Of a DNA stretch of 64,000 nucleotides, positions 55,101-63,438 are shown in pieces (position 1 is the stretch's first letter; each line of letters starts with the position of its first letter). The notes beneath the pieces were generated by a model. The model was not told where the DNA came from. It did not search any database and was given only the letters and a program-made list of their open reading frames with translations. Source of the DNA: JAJTGZ01 sp964403525 (lineage in GTDB: Bacteria > Planctomycetota > Phycisphaerae > Phycisphaerales > UBA1924). A program made the position numbers and the translations under genes. The stretch is taken from contig CAYOGE010000014.1 in assembly GCA_964403525.1 (NCBI GenBank), positions 1 to 64,000 of the forward strand. The letters are read 5' to 3'.

Positions 55101-57163
55101 AGGTGGTTGAGCCACGTCTTGCGCGTGTTGCTGGTCCCCGTGCCGTTGTGCGCGGCGATCACCGCGGGCGGCGTGGTCAGCACGGTTCGCGGGACCAGCG
55201 TCGCGGGGGACCCCCACCATCCGTAGGTGTAGGCCGTTTCGTTGAACGAATCGGCGGTGTTGTAGCTGGTTGTCGCAACCGGGTACACGCGCGAGGCGCT
55301 CACGACGGGGCGGCGGACTTTCACCGCGGGTGTGCCTGTCCCGACGGTAACCTCTTGCAGCGAGAGCCCCGACCATGTCACGTAGTTCGTTGCGGCGTAG
55401 GGTGTCCCCATGCCGACACCCGCCCCACGGCGAACGCCGTACACAAGGCCGTCGAGGCCTGCGCCCGACCCGTGACGCTCAAAGTACGTGACGAGCCCAT
55501 CGGTTGCGCTCGTCGAATAGCTGCCGCGAGTGGAGTTGGCGGCGGTGTGGTTGTACGCCGAGCAATTCGCCGGCGCGTGGACGGCCTTGAGGCGGTTGGC
55601 CGAGTCGCGCACAACACCGGTTACCCAGAACTTCGGCGAACCGCTTGACGAAGGATCGATGTCGCTGGCGACGCTGTGAAGCGGTTGGCCGAGGGCATCG
55701 AAGTACTGCGTGAGCCAGACGCTGCCGCTTGCTTCGGCCGGGGAGGCGAGGTCGTCGCCCGCGTAGCGGCTGAATTGCGGGAGTTTGACGACCGCCCGTG
55801 ATTGCCAAGGGGCGGGCGGAGTGAAACTCCCGTTTCCTTCGAACGCGAACTGGTGCATCCCCGCCGGCTGACCGTTGTTGCCATCCATCCCCGCGAACCA
55901 CGCCGACTCGACCTGGATGGACGTACCAGACGTCGCGTACGCGGCACGGAATTCAGCGTACGAGTTCAGCGCCGTTGCGAGGGTTGTCGCGTTGGCGTTC
56001 CAAGCGACCGGCGTACTGCCAGCGTTGGCGAGGTACGCACGGGTTCCCTCATAGCCAAGAACGAGCTTCAGGCGACTGCCGGAGGCGTAATAGAAGCGGT
56101 TCTCTCGGATGTCCTCGATTGCGCCGCTGCTGCCCGCCGCGGGGAACGAGGTCGGGAGCGTAATCTGTACGCGGGCGAGGTCACCTGAGGCACCGTTATC
56201 GCCCACGGTGTACCCGCTCTGGCCGTAGTACGCGTACTCCACGGTGGCGATCGTCGTTGTCGTTCCGCTGACGGTCTTGGTCGCCACAACGGAGGTCAAC
56301 CGATCGACACCCCCCACAGTCGCGTAGCTGTACGTGAACTTTCGGCCGGCTGAATCCCACGCCGCGACGATGTGACCGTTGGCGTAGCCAACGGTCGCCG
56401 CAGTGAGGGGTTTTTCTTTGTTCCCTACATACGCAACCTCTTCGCTCCCGCTGGTGGTTCCCTTGCAGACGGTGTACTTCCACACCTGTCCAGCTGCGCC
56501 GCTGGCGCTGAGTTGTGACTCAAAGCCGAAGAACACGATCTCGTTCCCCGCCTGGTCGCGGAGCTTGAAGACCTGCACGTGCTCAGTGTCAAAGTCGGCG
56601 GTTTCTATCGACAGCACGCCGCCCGCCCCGTTTGTGCCGGCGAAGTGATCGGTCGAGTCGATCCGCTTGAACTCGACAAAGGCGTTCGCGGCATAGAACA
56701 GGTGGATGACGTCGCTGCTCGGCTGGGCAATCGAAGGCTGCGAGGCCTGGAACCAGTTGTTCCCCTGCATCCCCGCGCTGACATAACCGCCCGTCTGGGC
56801 GCTGCCGTACGAGGTGCCGATCGGCCAGGAGGCATAGGCCGGGAGCACGAGTTGGATATCGCTGTAGACCACCCCCCCTGTTGCCAGATCGACCGGCCCG
56901 AAGTACCGCGACCCGACCTCGTCTACGGCCGCGGGATCTGCGTTCAACGCCCATCCAAACGGTGACGACACTCGCAGAGCGCCGCTCGCGGTTACTCCCC
57001 GCTGCACCGCGTCAAGCTGAAGTGCCTGCGCACCGGTCGCAGTTGCTGCCTGCTGCAGCAACCCTGTATCAATGTTCAGCAGCGTCGGCTGGTCTGCAAG
57101 AGCCCCGCGGCACAAAAATACCAGAAAAGTCGCCAACAACGCACGGATCGCACGCACACGCAT
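49175..57163 (-). CDS. Giant Sec-exported RHS-repeat toxin with dockerin-like insert and PD-(D/E)XK-like tip
   Basis: About 2662 residues. ATG 57163 is chosen because AGGAG lies 7 bases upstream and the next residues (MRVRAIRALLATFLVFLCRG) form a signal peptide. The body carries many RHS/YD-type repeats (YDAAGNLANDG, YDALGRQVRSI, YDRFGMLGEY). The RHS core end is at ~2265-2350 (YWYDAHLQKYHVRHRVYDPR, DPLGFG, YDPEGL). Inserted before it, ~2202-2258, are two EF-hand/dockerin-like loops (DVDFSGTVEKEDEGRF and DLDHDGSIDSTDESRF). After the core comes a hydrophobic linker and a tip with D2576, E2585 and K2587 (VDFLVNGVEWELK), a PD-(D/E)XK-type nuclease signature recalling CdiA tRNA nucleases. The tip DNA is lower in GC. 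A candidate immunity gene follows, and a type II secretion-like operon starts divergently. Confidence 0.88.
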   Translation of the reverse strand: MRVRAIRALLATFLVFLCRGALADQPTLLNIDTGLLQQAATATGAQALQLDAVQRGVTASGALRVSSPFGWALNADPAAVDEVGSRYFGPVDLATGGVVYSDIQLVLPAYASWPIGTSYGSAQTGGYVSAGMQGNNWFQASQPSIAQPSSDVIHLFYAANAFVEFKRIDSTDHFAGTNGAGGVLSIETADFDTEHVQVFKLRDQAGNEIVFFGFESQLSASGAAGQVWKYTVCKGTTSGSEEVAYVGNKEKPLTAATVGYANGHIVAAWDSAGRKFTYSYATVGGVDRLTSVVATKTVSGTTTTIATVEYAYYGQSGYTVGDNGASGDLARVQITLPTSFPAAGSSGAIEDIRENRFYYASGSRLKLVLGYEGTRAYLANAGSTPVAWNANATTLATALNSYAEFRAAYATSGTSIQVESAWFAGMDGNNGQPAGMHQFAFEGNGSFTPPAPWQSRAVVKLPQFSRYAGDDLASPAEASGSVWLTQYFDALGQPLHSVASDIDPSSSGSPKFWVTGVVRDSANRLKAVHAPANCSAYNHTAANSTRGSYSTSATDGLVTYFERHGSGAGLDGLVYGVRRGAGVGMGTPYAATNYVTWSGLSLQEVTVGTGTPAVKVRRPVVSASRVYPVATTSYNTADSFNETAYTYGWWGSPATLVPRTVLTTPPAVIAAHNGTGTSNTRKTWLNHLGQPIVTKMPNGRLDASDYDAATGLLLRQTTDAPAFTSTNFTAYADLPSGDMPTPTAIGGESTPYGVQTVYGRDALGRVVQTTSNAESTSEPHTSQTYYTRLSDRRIVRIDVPAVDPESTPAYYGPFSASVVNHLGVVEESGLISPSDPTTVRDTSHPSRFWTTNAPRTWLTEPSTFSPQHLTDVVQDTNSAGLPKLVSLSVLVASRDGSRVVEARRYTAVPDTGLGTINDSGNNHHFDRSLTSYNGMGLVEREQDITNTIDRYRFDVLGRVVRHERGTVESGTTPAPNMRPVSSVIYDGTTYNGSSALLNVAGASGRVTQVWQHPSGTFGGVNDIHSYVRYDPLGNPINIWSDEGPFLASTVDNLGRPIEAAGFDGVLAAWNAASVDVGAGSSTVGFRKKYAKSFYDELGRVYQMANFAVDPSSGAASALSSADTVRTNYYRGANGALKFVEGTSSTMIANDRLCRQKSVAVVTSDWTGGIVSMSEAVSGNLASQVVISQTNTYYDANHRHVIATVSAQRGTPNVSSAGVVLTGSAPPARGPLLSIPNTSIGGWLGVNPPDGSKLQWSASGLSPSQLLMQVKTTDYDRFLDVPFRLRDFGDPLRHATPFEAVCCGANCGTTDVFPGTGGHWPFKETELEYDPRRMLCKTQFTDWSSGDRQVTAQYADAAGQRVQSMVFKQHVSPTLIGLPELPDDQIPYEGTGACCNTADRTIREFDKGRLKLERMFRCDPDMNSSEPGVQFNPLQPLDFCPVSGSCPKDSSFGYPDYPPFGGGPLPWNIGDPTAPPPPNDNNRLLWINRPIGESPDLGWHAAKSDGTDDADWFAYDDIGRLLRRYNHAYRKSNFGDGAAATGNPADHIYWSRGGYPTEVIKPSGDQAKPWDHGTTEYDYLGRPKVIRHWLGTFGGTPSTYDDEHAFTYDRFGMLGEYKQRYNGMYPSGCSGEGMPTDGWLVCGFEREGTPAQKVDIGPGTLTPWQGPRLVRQNLPAGKVMGMAYFPNPADTDGTTMFPDGAGGAGSLLTDPRLDWAMGRTKGIYEGDGPLGDPFSVPISLYDYVGVAMPMRRSMPAATEGGYDKWLMLPTQVAPAGDGTTGSGGTSGGYIPMLRYAPDWQHRILDDLWSRPINVVPVAADPQRPLGIEGHQDIKWLSGRISSMLDPATSPSFGGSGISPVADFDVHGHDEFFRHDCEGRTIYWLAGQAAKWTKGPAESAWTNGRTAPTGVNTSPASTPAGISEAEFRWQTPETGCGTTGANGGWLMAQGGGFNVDHPLSPSYPGTPPVIPGGAEWQQHPVVMASEECSPFQLNSRVSTSDQRVTVGGSSVQSVTGWPFSNTYDAAGNLANDGRNIFRYDGSNRLRDVYTVAYSGGTQILGNKIAHFDYDALGRQVRSIYNTDGDNDLTDEDTEWTPRDVLGRPIGIWRQLHPTETSTPCAKPYQLFGYNSTGFRGTGYDASGGILDCPAIRWRDTDDDGELDETLYYLQDFRGDVTALVHPKSGIVERVRYGLTGRPEAFPAADVDFSGTVEKEDEGRFQAALAAFATSSANYDPRADLDHDGSIDSTDESRFYESFDRYVGLTGNWKLSQGDGLIPGAAPGDGGYDNRFGWRGYWYDAHLQKYHVRHRVYDPREGRWMQNDPLGFGAGDQDLYRYCGGEYSMGYDPEGLEDWWEHGIDYLSYWGGGLGDLGSLGLSVGGRAIDGNDRRTFVTDAAGAVFRWLSGDGSDELSTGVRRGIEQHGLIGNGDTSADEAIRAHGRDINNFRMAGPVVATLAVTVVLFEVWPGLNVEGAGSVGAGGVPEGMRLVRAGQDTYLVSKEGRAVVLTAQELARVEAILAREGRAISQCSEAIGAGHYIAPAEGAAKYEGAAAQTAFGRELAGQGYVVVDRGNQGVDFLVNGVEWELKTLRSGSQNAVRANIGEARAQGAARVFIDGRAAGLTRGNAVAALRADLNAGRLAPFEEVTVLVKDGVPLHWAAPRP

Positions 57164-57256
57164 AAAAGTCTCCTGACCGAATGCGGGCGGAGTCTGCCAA
57201 AGTCGTATAGCGCTTTTCAAGTTACAAAGTTATCCACATCTCCCCAACCGCCCTAG

Positions 57257-57285
57257 TTGCAAACCACTGACCCACTACGTAGTCT
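57257..57285 (+). promoter_or_regulatory. Probable promoter of the type II secretion-like operon
   Basis: TTGCAA (57257-57262) and TAGTCT (57280-57285) with a 17-base spacer, about 20 bases before ATG 57308. It lies in the 144-base divergent region shared with the RHS giant, so the two transcripts may be co-regulated. Confidence 0.5.
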
Positions 57286-57307
57286 GTGCCTCAACGGAGT
57301 CATTCGC

Positions 57308-58036
57308 ATGGATTACCGATCAAAAACTGCCGCTTTCGCGATAGCCTTCTGCCTCGGAGCGCAGAGTTATTCGGAGTCGCATTGCGCGGCAAACGCATGT
57401 TCGTCGGCAGCCGAGACCCCGGATGCTCGCACGTTAACACGCGTTTTCTTGTCCAGATTGACGATCGGCGCAGAATCTGCCTGCGCCGCGGGACTCACGG
57501 TCGAGGACATCGAGACCCTCTATCAATCCGCCACCGATACCCGCGAGTCGCTCGCACCGTCGTTTCAAGCGAACGAACTCGCCGTAACCGCTGCACGAAC
57601 AGAACTCTCCACACTTCGCGGACGTGCCTCCAACCTGCTAGACCCGGGCCTCGAACCGGCTATTCGGCAGTGGGAATCGGCGCTCGCTGCCGGACTAGCC
57701 AGCCAAACTCTCCTTTGGCAGACCGCTTTCGAGTCCTCAGTTGCAGCTCTTCCGCAGGGAAAGCGAAACCTGCTTGCGGCCCTTCGTGAAAACGCCACAC
57801 GAGATGTTCCCATCGCTTACAAGGTCTTAACGCGCACAGCGGATGGGTGGACCGAGCTGCAGAAGGCTCTGTTGCACATGCGTACACGCGAGGCCTGCCA
57901 CCTGCCGGCGAATCCGCCGCAGGCCGCGGTCGTTGCCAGTGCCAGCTCAGAATCCGAAGTACTCGCGGCTCAGCAGCGTCTTGACGCAAACCTCACAATC
58001 ATTCGCGCCGCATGGGGCACGATTGAGCAACCTTGA
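57308..58036 (+). CDS. Exported protein of unknown function, first gene of the secretion operon
   Basis: 242 residues from ATG 57308 (GGAG 8 bases upstream; 17 earlier in-frame residues are discarded). The N-terminus (DYRSKTAAFAIAFCLGAQSY) looks like a signal peptide. The mature part is helical: LTVEDIETLYQSATDTRESL, ELAVTAARTELSTLRGRASN, VLAAQQRLDANLTIIRAAWG. No family is recognised. The helical character and first position in the operon would suit a periplasmic accessory of the secretin. Its end lies 17 bases before the secretin start. Confidence 0.6.
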   Translation: MDYRSKTAAFAIAFCLGAQSYSESHCAANACSSAAETPDARTLTRVFLSRLTIGAESACAAGLTVEDIETLYQSATDTRESLAPSFQANELAVTAARTELSTLRGRASNLLDPGLEPAIRQWESALAAGLASQTLLWQTAFESSVAALPQGKRNLLAALRENATRDVPIAYKVLTRTADGWTELQKALLHMRTREACHLPANPPQAAVVASASSESEVLAAQQRLDANLTIIRAAWGTIEQP

Positions 58037-58053
58037 AAACCGGAAACGATGCC

Positions 58054-60387
58054 ATGAAGTGCGCCACGTTGGCAAGAGGCCGGCTCTATCACGATTGTGT
58101 CCTGCTCATTGGACTGTCGCTGGCAAGCCCGTCGGCACTTGCTGAGATTCCTGTTTCCCTAGTACTCCAGCAACCCAAACTCGACGCCATCGTCACCCTC
58201 CCCCCCACCTCCGACCTTCCACGGCTGCTTGACCTTGTTGCGCTTCGTTTGAAGGTACAGATCGATTACGACCCAGCCAGCCCGCTGCTCAAGGGGCAGC
58301 AGGTGACACTCCGCGGTGGCGATGGGGCGAATGGCGGCGCGATCTCTGACGGCGAGGTTTGGGCGGTTGTTTCGCGGTTGCTGGTGCAACGGGGGATGAC
58401 GTCTGTGCGGGCGCCCGGGTCGCCTTCGATCACGGTGGTGAAGCTTGAGGATGCCGCGCGGCTGGCGCGGATTGAGCCGGAGGTTTCGGTCGAGGTTGTC
58501 AATCAGTCGCCCGTTGGAGGCGCTGCCGAGACGCTGGCGGGGTTTCGGAATCAGCCCGTGCGGCTCAAGCACGTGTCGGTGAAGGAAGCGAGCGAGGCGC
58601 TCCGTGCGGTCCAGCGTCCGGGCGGGAGCACCGGTGGCGGGGGGGTGTCGGCCGGCCCGGTGGCGGCCACCTCAGGCGACGTGCTGATGCTCAGCGACAT
58701 CTCGCCGCGGATTGACGAGCAGCTTGCGCTGCTGCGGCAGCTTGATACGCCCGACAACGCAACAGTGGTGCAGGTTGTGCCCGTGAGCAACGTCGCGCCG
58801 GTTCAACTGGCCGCGGCGGTTGCACAATTGGTGCTGAAACGCGAAGCGGTGAGCGGCGAGAAACTGCCTGGCGAGGTGATCGCAGCGGGAGGTGCTCAAG
58901 GTGCAGGCGGCACCGTGATGATCGTTGCCCCGCGCCGAGTGGTTGAGCGGTGGAAGCAATTCATCGCGCTCGCCGACCAGCGTGAGGCGGTGACGACGCT
59001 TACCTATTCTCCGAAGCTCTTTTCGGTGAAAGAGGTTGGCTCGCTCATCCAGCAGATTGCCGGCAGCGCGGCGGCAGGCGACGACCGATTCAAACTCTTG
59101 ATTGAAGAACCGACCGGCTCGCTCATTGTGACGGCCACGCCCGCCCAGCATGAGCGGATTGCTGCGTTGATGGAGCGGCTGGATGCGGTCCCGGGCGAGG
59201 CGCGGCGGCCGGTGCGGAGCTTTATCGTCCGCAACCGGCCGGTCGCTGAGTTTGTAGCAACGCTGCAACGATTGATCTCCGCGGGTGTGCTCGAGGCCAG
59301 CGACCCGCTCTCAAGCCAGGCAGCGACGGGGGCGGCCCCGGTGATGGCGACCAACGTGCCGGTCCAGGCGGGCGCAACGCCGCTGGTGCCCGGCGTGCCG
59401 CTTATCGCCGGGCCGGCCCGCAGCCCGGCAGCCGGCAATCAGGGTGCAGGAGCAAAGGCTTTCGCGATTACCCTCACCGCCGATGAAGCAACCAACACAC
59501 TGATTGCTATCGGCGACGGGCGACTGCTCGACCAACTCGACGCGTTGATCAAGACGCTCGATGTTCGCCAACCGCAAGTGATGCTCGAGGCGATTCTTGT
59601 GTCTCTAAGCGACAGTGACTCAACCTCGCTGGGCGTTGAACTGGACCAATTGACGATCGCCGGGGCCACCCGTGTCCGACTGGCGTCGCTCTTTGGCCTT
59701 GGTCAACCGGCCGCAGATGTCGGTGGAGGCGGACCAAGGGGGGGCACGGCGGTGGTGCTCGATCCCGGTGACTTTGCCGTTGTGGTAAGAGCGTTGCAGA
59801 CGGTGTCGAAGGGGCGGACGATGTCCCTGCCGAAAATGTTGGTCAGCAACAACCAACGGGCGGTGTTCAACTCGGTCCTGCAGCAGCCGTATGCGGCCTC
59901 GTTTGTCGCGGGGAATGCTTCCACGCCGACGACAAGCTTTGGAGGGAGCTCCGATGCCGGCACGCAGCTGACCATCCGCCCTCAGATCGGTGACGGGGGC
60001 GGCCTGTTGCTTGATTACAACATCTCGATCAGCCAGTTTGCGGGGACGTCGGCCAATGCCAACTTGCCCCCGCCACGCCAGGTGACCAGCGTGCAGAGCC
60101 TCGCCACTATCCCCGACGGCTACACCGTTGCGGTGGGCGGGCTGGAAGTGACCAGCGACGGGACGGGCGCGGACCAGGTGCCCTTCTTCGGGTCGCTGCC
60201 GGTGATTGGCAACCTCTTCAAGAACCAGACCCTGTCGCAGAGCAAGTCGCGGTTCTTCGTGTTCATCCACGCGTCGGTGATGCGCGATCAGTCGCTTGAG
60301 GCGTTGCGTTATGCGTCCGATGTCGACGCGGGCGCGGCCGGGCTCCCCGCATCGTGGCCTCGCACGCTGCCTCAGGTGGTCCGGTGA
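58054..60387 (+). CDS. Secretin, GspD/PilQ-like outer-membrane channel
   Basis: 777 residues from ATG 58054 (GGAAA upstream; an in-frame TTG at 58033 lacks a site). A hydrophobic segment near the N-terminus (LLIGLSLASPSALAEIP) exports it. N-domains follow: an N0-like region (~30-120) and N1/N2-type repeats (PVRLKHVSVKEASEALRAV, VVQVVPVSNVAPVQLAAAVA, SFIVRNRPVAEFVATLQRLI). The C-terminal secretin domain (~480-745) ends with VPFFGSLPVIGNLFKNQTLS and a FFVFIHASVMRD strand, the classic GspD/PilQ signature. It forms the outer-membrane pore of the machine. Confidence 0.9.
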   Translation: MKCATLARGRLYHDCVLLIGLSLASPSALAEIPVSLVLQQPKLDAIVTLPPTSDLPRLLDLVALRLKVQIDYDPASPLLKGQQVTLRGGDGANGGAISDGEVWAVVSRLLVQRGMTSVRAPGSPSITVVKLEDAARLARIEPEVSVEVVNQSPVGGAAETLAGFRNQPVRLKHVSVKEASEALRAVQRPGGSTGGGGVSAGPVAATSGDVLMLSDISPRIDEQLALLRQLDTPDNATVVQVVPVSNVAPVQLAAAVAQLVLKREAVSGEKLPGEVIAAGGAQGAGGTVMIVAPRRVVERWKQFIALADQREAVTTLTYSPKLFSVKEVGSLIQQIAGSAAAGDDRFKLLIEEPTGSLIVTATPAQHERIAALMERLDAVPGEARRPVRSFIVRNRPVAEFVATLQRLISAGVLEASDPLSSQAATGAAPVMATNVPVQAGATPLVPGVPLIAGPARSPAAGNQGAGAKAFAITLTADEATNTLIAIGDGRLLDQLDALIKTLDVRQPQVMLEAILVSLSDSDSTSLGVELDQLTIAGATRVRLASLFGLGQPAADVGGGGPRGGTAVVLDPGDFAVVVRALQTVSKGRTMSLPKMLVSNNQRAVFNSVLQQPYAASFVAGNASTPTTSFGGSSDAGTQLTIRPQIGDGGGLLLDYNISISQFAGTSANANLPPPRQVTSVQSLATIPDGYTVAVGGLEVTSDGTGADQVPFFGSLPVIGNLFKNQTLSQSKSRFFVFIHASVMRDQSLEALRYASDVDAGAAGLPASWPRTLPQVVR

Positions 60388-62006
60388 GCAATTCGATGCT
60401 CAGCGACACTGCAACGGGTCTGGATACGACCGCCGCACCAACGGGTGTTGTGAGCGAGTGGTACCTCCGGCACGTTCCGTACGCGTTCGCCCGCCGCCAC
60501 TTGGTGTTGGGAGAGGAGCGGGGCGGATTGCTGTTCCTGCTCTACACAGCCCGCACCGACCGCTGCGTGCTCCACAACGTCACCGTGGCGGTTGGCCGCT
60601 GTTGTGACACGGTCGAAGTAAACGCAGAACAACTGGCGAGCCGCATCGACGAGGCTTATGGGCAGCAGGCCCTGAGCACCGCCGAGGTCGTCACATCCGG
60701 CCGCGATGAGCGCCACGCAATCCCGGTGATCACGATCGAGGTTCCCGGCACCGAGGCCGAACAGGATGAGGAGGAACTGCTGCGCCTTGCCGCAGCGGGG
60801 GATGCCGACGTCCTCTCCCTGGAGGGGAAGGGGCCCGTGGTGCGGCTGGTCGATTCGCTGCTGTTCGGTGCTATCTCGCGCGGGGCGAGCGACCTGCACG
60901 TACAGCCGCTGGCGGACGCGACGCTGATCCGGATGCGTGTAGACGGCGTGCTGATTACCGCGCGGAGGATGTCTGCGCAGCTGGCATCGGCGATGGTGAG
61001 CCGCGTGAAGGTGATGGCGCGGATGGATGTGGCCGAGCGGCGCGCGCCGCAGGATGGACGCGCGACGGTGACGATCGGGCGGCCGCCGGCGCACCGGTCG
61101 ATCGACCTGCGCATCAGCACGCTGCCCAGCGCCTTCGGCGAGCGCATGGTCATTCGACTGCTCGATACACAACAGCGGGGAGGGGGCGGCGCGGCCACTG
61201 CGCACGGAACGATCGAAGCTCTGCAGATGCCGACGGACGTGCACGCGGCCTTCCTGGATCGAGCCGGGCGCTCTTCCGGCATTGTGCTGGTCACCGGACC
61301 AACCGGGAGCGGAAAGACGACCACTCTTTACGCAACGCTCCGGCACTTCGTGTCCCGCTCGTTCACCGGAGGGCGGGCCTCGGACGTCAACGTCATGACG
61401 ATCGAAGACCCGATCGAGTACGACCTTGGCGCACCAAACCCAGGCGCGAATGAGCCGTCCCTGCCGATCAGTCAGACGCAAGTCGATGTGAAAAAGGGCG
61501 TGACGTTCGCCAGCGGGCTGCGCCACATCCTTCGACAAGACCCGGACGTGATCATGGTCGGCGAGGTCCGCGACCAGGAGACCGCCCGCATCGCGATCCA
61601 GGCGGCCCTGACCGGTCACCTGGTGTTCAGCACGCTCCACACAAACGATGCGCCCAGCAGCGTCACGCGCCTGCTCGACCTGGGCGTTGAGCCGTTCCTG
61701 GTGGCGTCGTCCCTCTCGTGCGTGCTGGCGCAGCGGCTGGTGCGGCTGGTCCACGCCGAGTGCGCTGGCGTCGGGTGCCGCGCGTGCCTGTCGAGCGGCT
61801 ACCGCGGGCGGCGGGCGATCTTTGAACTGCTGTGCACCTCAGACTCGATCCGCGGGCTCATCGTGCAGCGCGCGGATGCGTCGGCCATCCGCACGCTGGC
61901 GCTGCAGGAGGGGATGCGGCGGCTTCAGGACGAGGGGCGGCTTTTGATCGAACGCGGGCTGACAACCGCGACCGAGGTGCAGCGCGTAACCGTGGGGGTG
62001 GAGTGA
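60384..62006 (+). CDS. GspE/PilB-type secretion ATPase
   Basis: 540 residues from GTG 60384, which overlaps the secretin stop (GTGA) and has AGGTGG 5 bases upstream; ATG 60396 is an alternative. Drives pseudopilus assembly from the cytoplasm. N-terminal GspE_N-like domain (~1-130), then DLHVQPLADATLIRMRVDG. Walker A is GPTGSGKTTT at 305-314, the Asp box is MTIEDPIEYDL, and Walker B is LRQDPDVIMVGEVRDQETA with the His box VFSTLHTNDA. The zinc knuckle is reduced: only ECAGVGCRACLSSGYRGRRA remains of the usual tetracysteine motif. Confidence 0.93.
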   Translation: MSNSMLSDTATGLDTTAAPTGVVSEWYLRHVPYAFARRHLVLGEERGGLLFLLYTARTDRCVLHNVTVAVGRCCDTVEVNAEQLASRIDEAYGQQALSTAEVVTSGRDERHAIPVITIEVPGTEAEQDEEELLRLAAAGDADVLSLEGKGPVVRLVDSLLFGAISRGASDLHVQPLADATLIRMRVDGVLITARRMSAQLASAMVSRVKVMARMDVAERRAPQDGRATVTIGRPPAHRSIDLRISTLPSAFGERMVIRLLDTQQRGGGGAATAHGTIEALQMPTDVHAAFLDRAGRSSGIVLVTGPTGSGKTTTLYATLRHFVSRSFTGGRASDVNVMTIEDPIEYDLGAPNPGANEPSLPISQTQVDVKKGVTFASGLRHILRQDPDVIMVGEVRDQETARIAIQAALTGHLVFSTLHTNDAPSSVTRLLDLGVEPFLVASSLSCVLAQRLVRLVHAECAGVGCRACLSSGYRGRRAIFELLCTSDSIRGLIVQRADASAIRTLALQEGMRRLQDEGRLLIERGLTTATEVQRVTVGVE

Positions 62007-62509
62007 TGCACCGTCCGCCACTCGCGCCCGGCGTCCCTCACCACGAGGACCCGCTGACTCGCCCGCGGCGGATCGCTCAGCGCTGGGCGTGGGCCGCGGC
62101 GGGCGCGCTGCCGCTACTGGTGTGGGCGCTCTGGCCCATCGGCGAGCGGACCCTGCCGAGCAACCCGGTTCCTGCGCCTGTTGCTCGCTCGGACGCTGCC
62201 GAGCGTTTGCGCCTGCCGATCGCCGCGTTCGATGCCCCTCTCTGGACGCTCGACCCGCCTCCGCCCGTGCCCGCGACTCCGCCGCCGCCTCTGCGGCTGC
62301 AACTGGTCGGCATGGTGCGTGATGGTGCGGCAGGAACAGGCGGAGTGCTCAAGGCGGTGATCTACGACCCCGATGCGGATGAACTGGTCGTCGTGGGTGA
62401 GGGAGCGAGGGTGGGTCCACGCACGGTGACGCGGATCGACACGACGGGGGTCTCGCTGACGGATGCCGCGGGCACGCGGCGGCTGTTGATGGAGCAGGGC
62501 GTCCCTTGA
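62006..62509 (+). CDS. GspC/PilP-like inner-membrane subunit
   Basis: 167 residues from ATG 62006, sharing one base with the GspE stop. A short cytoplasmic N-terminus precedes one membrane helix (~28-46, AWAAAGALPLLVWALWPIG). A Pro-rich linker follows, then a periplasmic domain (~95-167: LRLQLVGMVRDGAAGTG, KAVIYDPDADELVVVGEGAR, TRIDTTGVSLTDAAGTRRLL) of the homology-region type of GspC and PilP, which contacts the secretin. It lacks a PDZ domain. Confidence 0.7.
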   Translation: MHRPPLAPGVPHHEDPLTRPRRIAQRWAWAAAGALPLLVWALWPIGERTLPSNPVPAPVARSDAAERLRLPIAAFDAPLWTLDPPPPVPATPPPPLRLQLVGMVRDGAAGTGGVLKAVIYDPDADELVVVGEGARVGPRTVTRIDTTGVSLTDAAGTRRLLMEQGVP

Positions 62510-63438
62510 CCAGCACCCGCACCATCGCGAGCGAGCAGGTCTACTGGGCTGTGCTCACGCTCGAGCATGCCGGCGCAGCCGCGCGGCCGGGCAGCGCACC
62601 TTCGTGTGACAGCGCACTGCTCGACGAGCTCTTTGCGGAGTATGTGCCGGTGACGTTTGAGAGCGTCAAGCCCGCCTACATCACCATCGACCGCAAGCGG
62701 GTACTGGCGGCGGCGATATCCCGGGAACGCCTGGCGGCGATGATCGAACCGGACGATGTTGTCGCCGCGCCGGCCGCACCCCCGCCGATGCTCGCGGGTG
62801 ATGGCAGCGTTGCCCGGCTGGTTCACCGGCTCAACTTCCTCTGGGGCGACCTCGAGCCGCGCCCCGTGACGGCGGCCAATCGCAAGGCGGCTGGCGCGGC
62901 CGCTGCCGCCATCATCCTGCTGACCGTCGCGGTGGTGATCGGTGTTGAGCGCCGCGCGGCTGCGCTGCGTTCTTCGGAGGCGATGCACCGGGCAACCACG
63001 CTGGCCACGATGAAGAACCTCTACCCCTCGGCCGGCACGCCCGAGGCCGCTCGCACAGCGATGGAGCAGGACCTCCGCCGCCTGACCCGCACACGCGCAG
63101 CGCGGCCGGCGCTGGATGCAGACGCCGCCGATGCGGTCGCCGCGCTGCTGGAAGCCTGGCCGCGCGGCAGCGGACCAGCCGATGGGCCGAGGCTGCGCAC
63201 CGAATCGCTCACCGCTACACCCGAGAGCCTCTCGCTGACGGTTGCGCTCGAGGACCGCGCGAGTGCAGCGACGCTCTCTGACAGCCTCCGCGCCATCGCC
63301 GGGTGGCGGCTCTTTCAGCCGCAGTTCACCGCCGGCGGTAGGACCGGGAGCGCGGACAAGCCCGATGCGGGGGTGCTGAGCCTGCGCCTCGCGGTCGATG
63401 CGGCTGCCGGCAGACCGAGAACGGCGGGTGACCGATGA
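62506..63438 (+). CDS. GspL/PilN-like inner-membrane subunit
   Basis: 310 residues from TTG 62506, overlapping the previous stop (TTGA). The N-terminal ~100 residues are cytoplasmic and could be a reduced actin-like GspL domain or docking segment. One membrane helix lies at ~128-148 (AAGAAAAAIILLTVAVVIGV). The periplasmic part (~150-310) has a coiled stretch then a ferredoxin-like region (LRTESLTATPESLSLTVALE ... IAGWRLFQPQF), as in GspL/PilN. Assignment rests on topology and operon position. Confidence 0.65.
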   Translation: MTSTRTIASEQVYWAVLTLEHAGAAARPGSAPSCDSALLDELFAEYVPVTFESVKPAYITIDRKRVLAAAISRERLAAMIEPDDVVAAPAAPPPMLAGDGSVARLVHRLNFLWGDLEPRPVTAANRKAAGAAAAAIILLTVAVVIGVERRAAALRSSEAMHRATTLATMKNLYPSAGTPEAARTAMEQDLRRLTRTRAARPALDADAADAVAALLEAWPRGSGPADGPRLRTESLTATPESLSLTVALEDRASAATLSDSLRAIAGWRLFQPQFTAGGRTGSADKPDAGVLSLRLAVDAAAGRPRTAGDR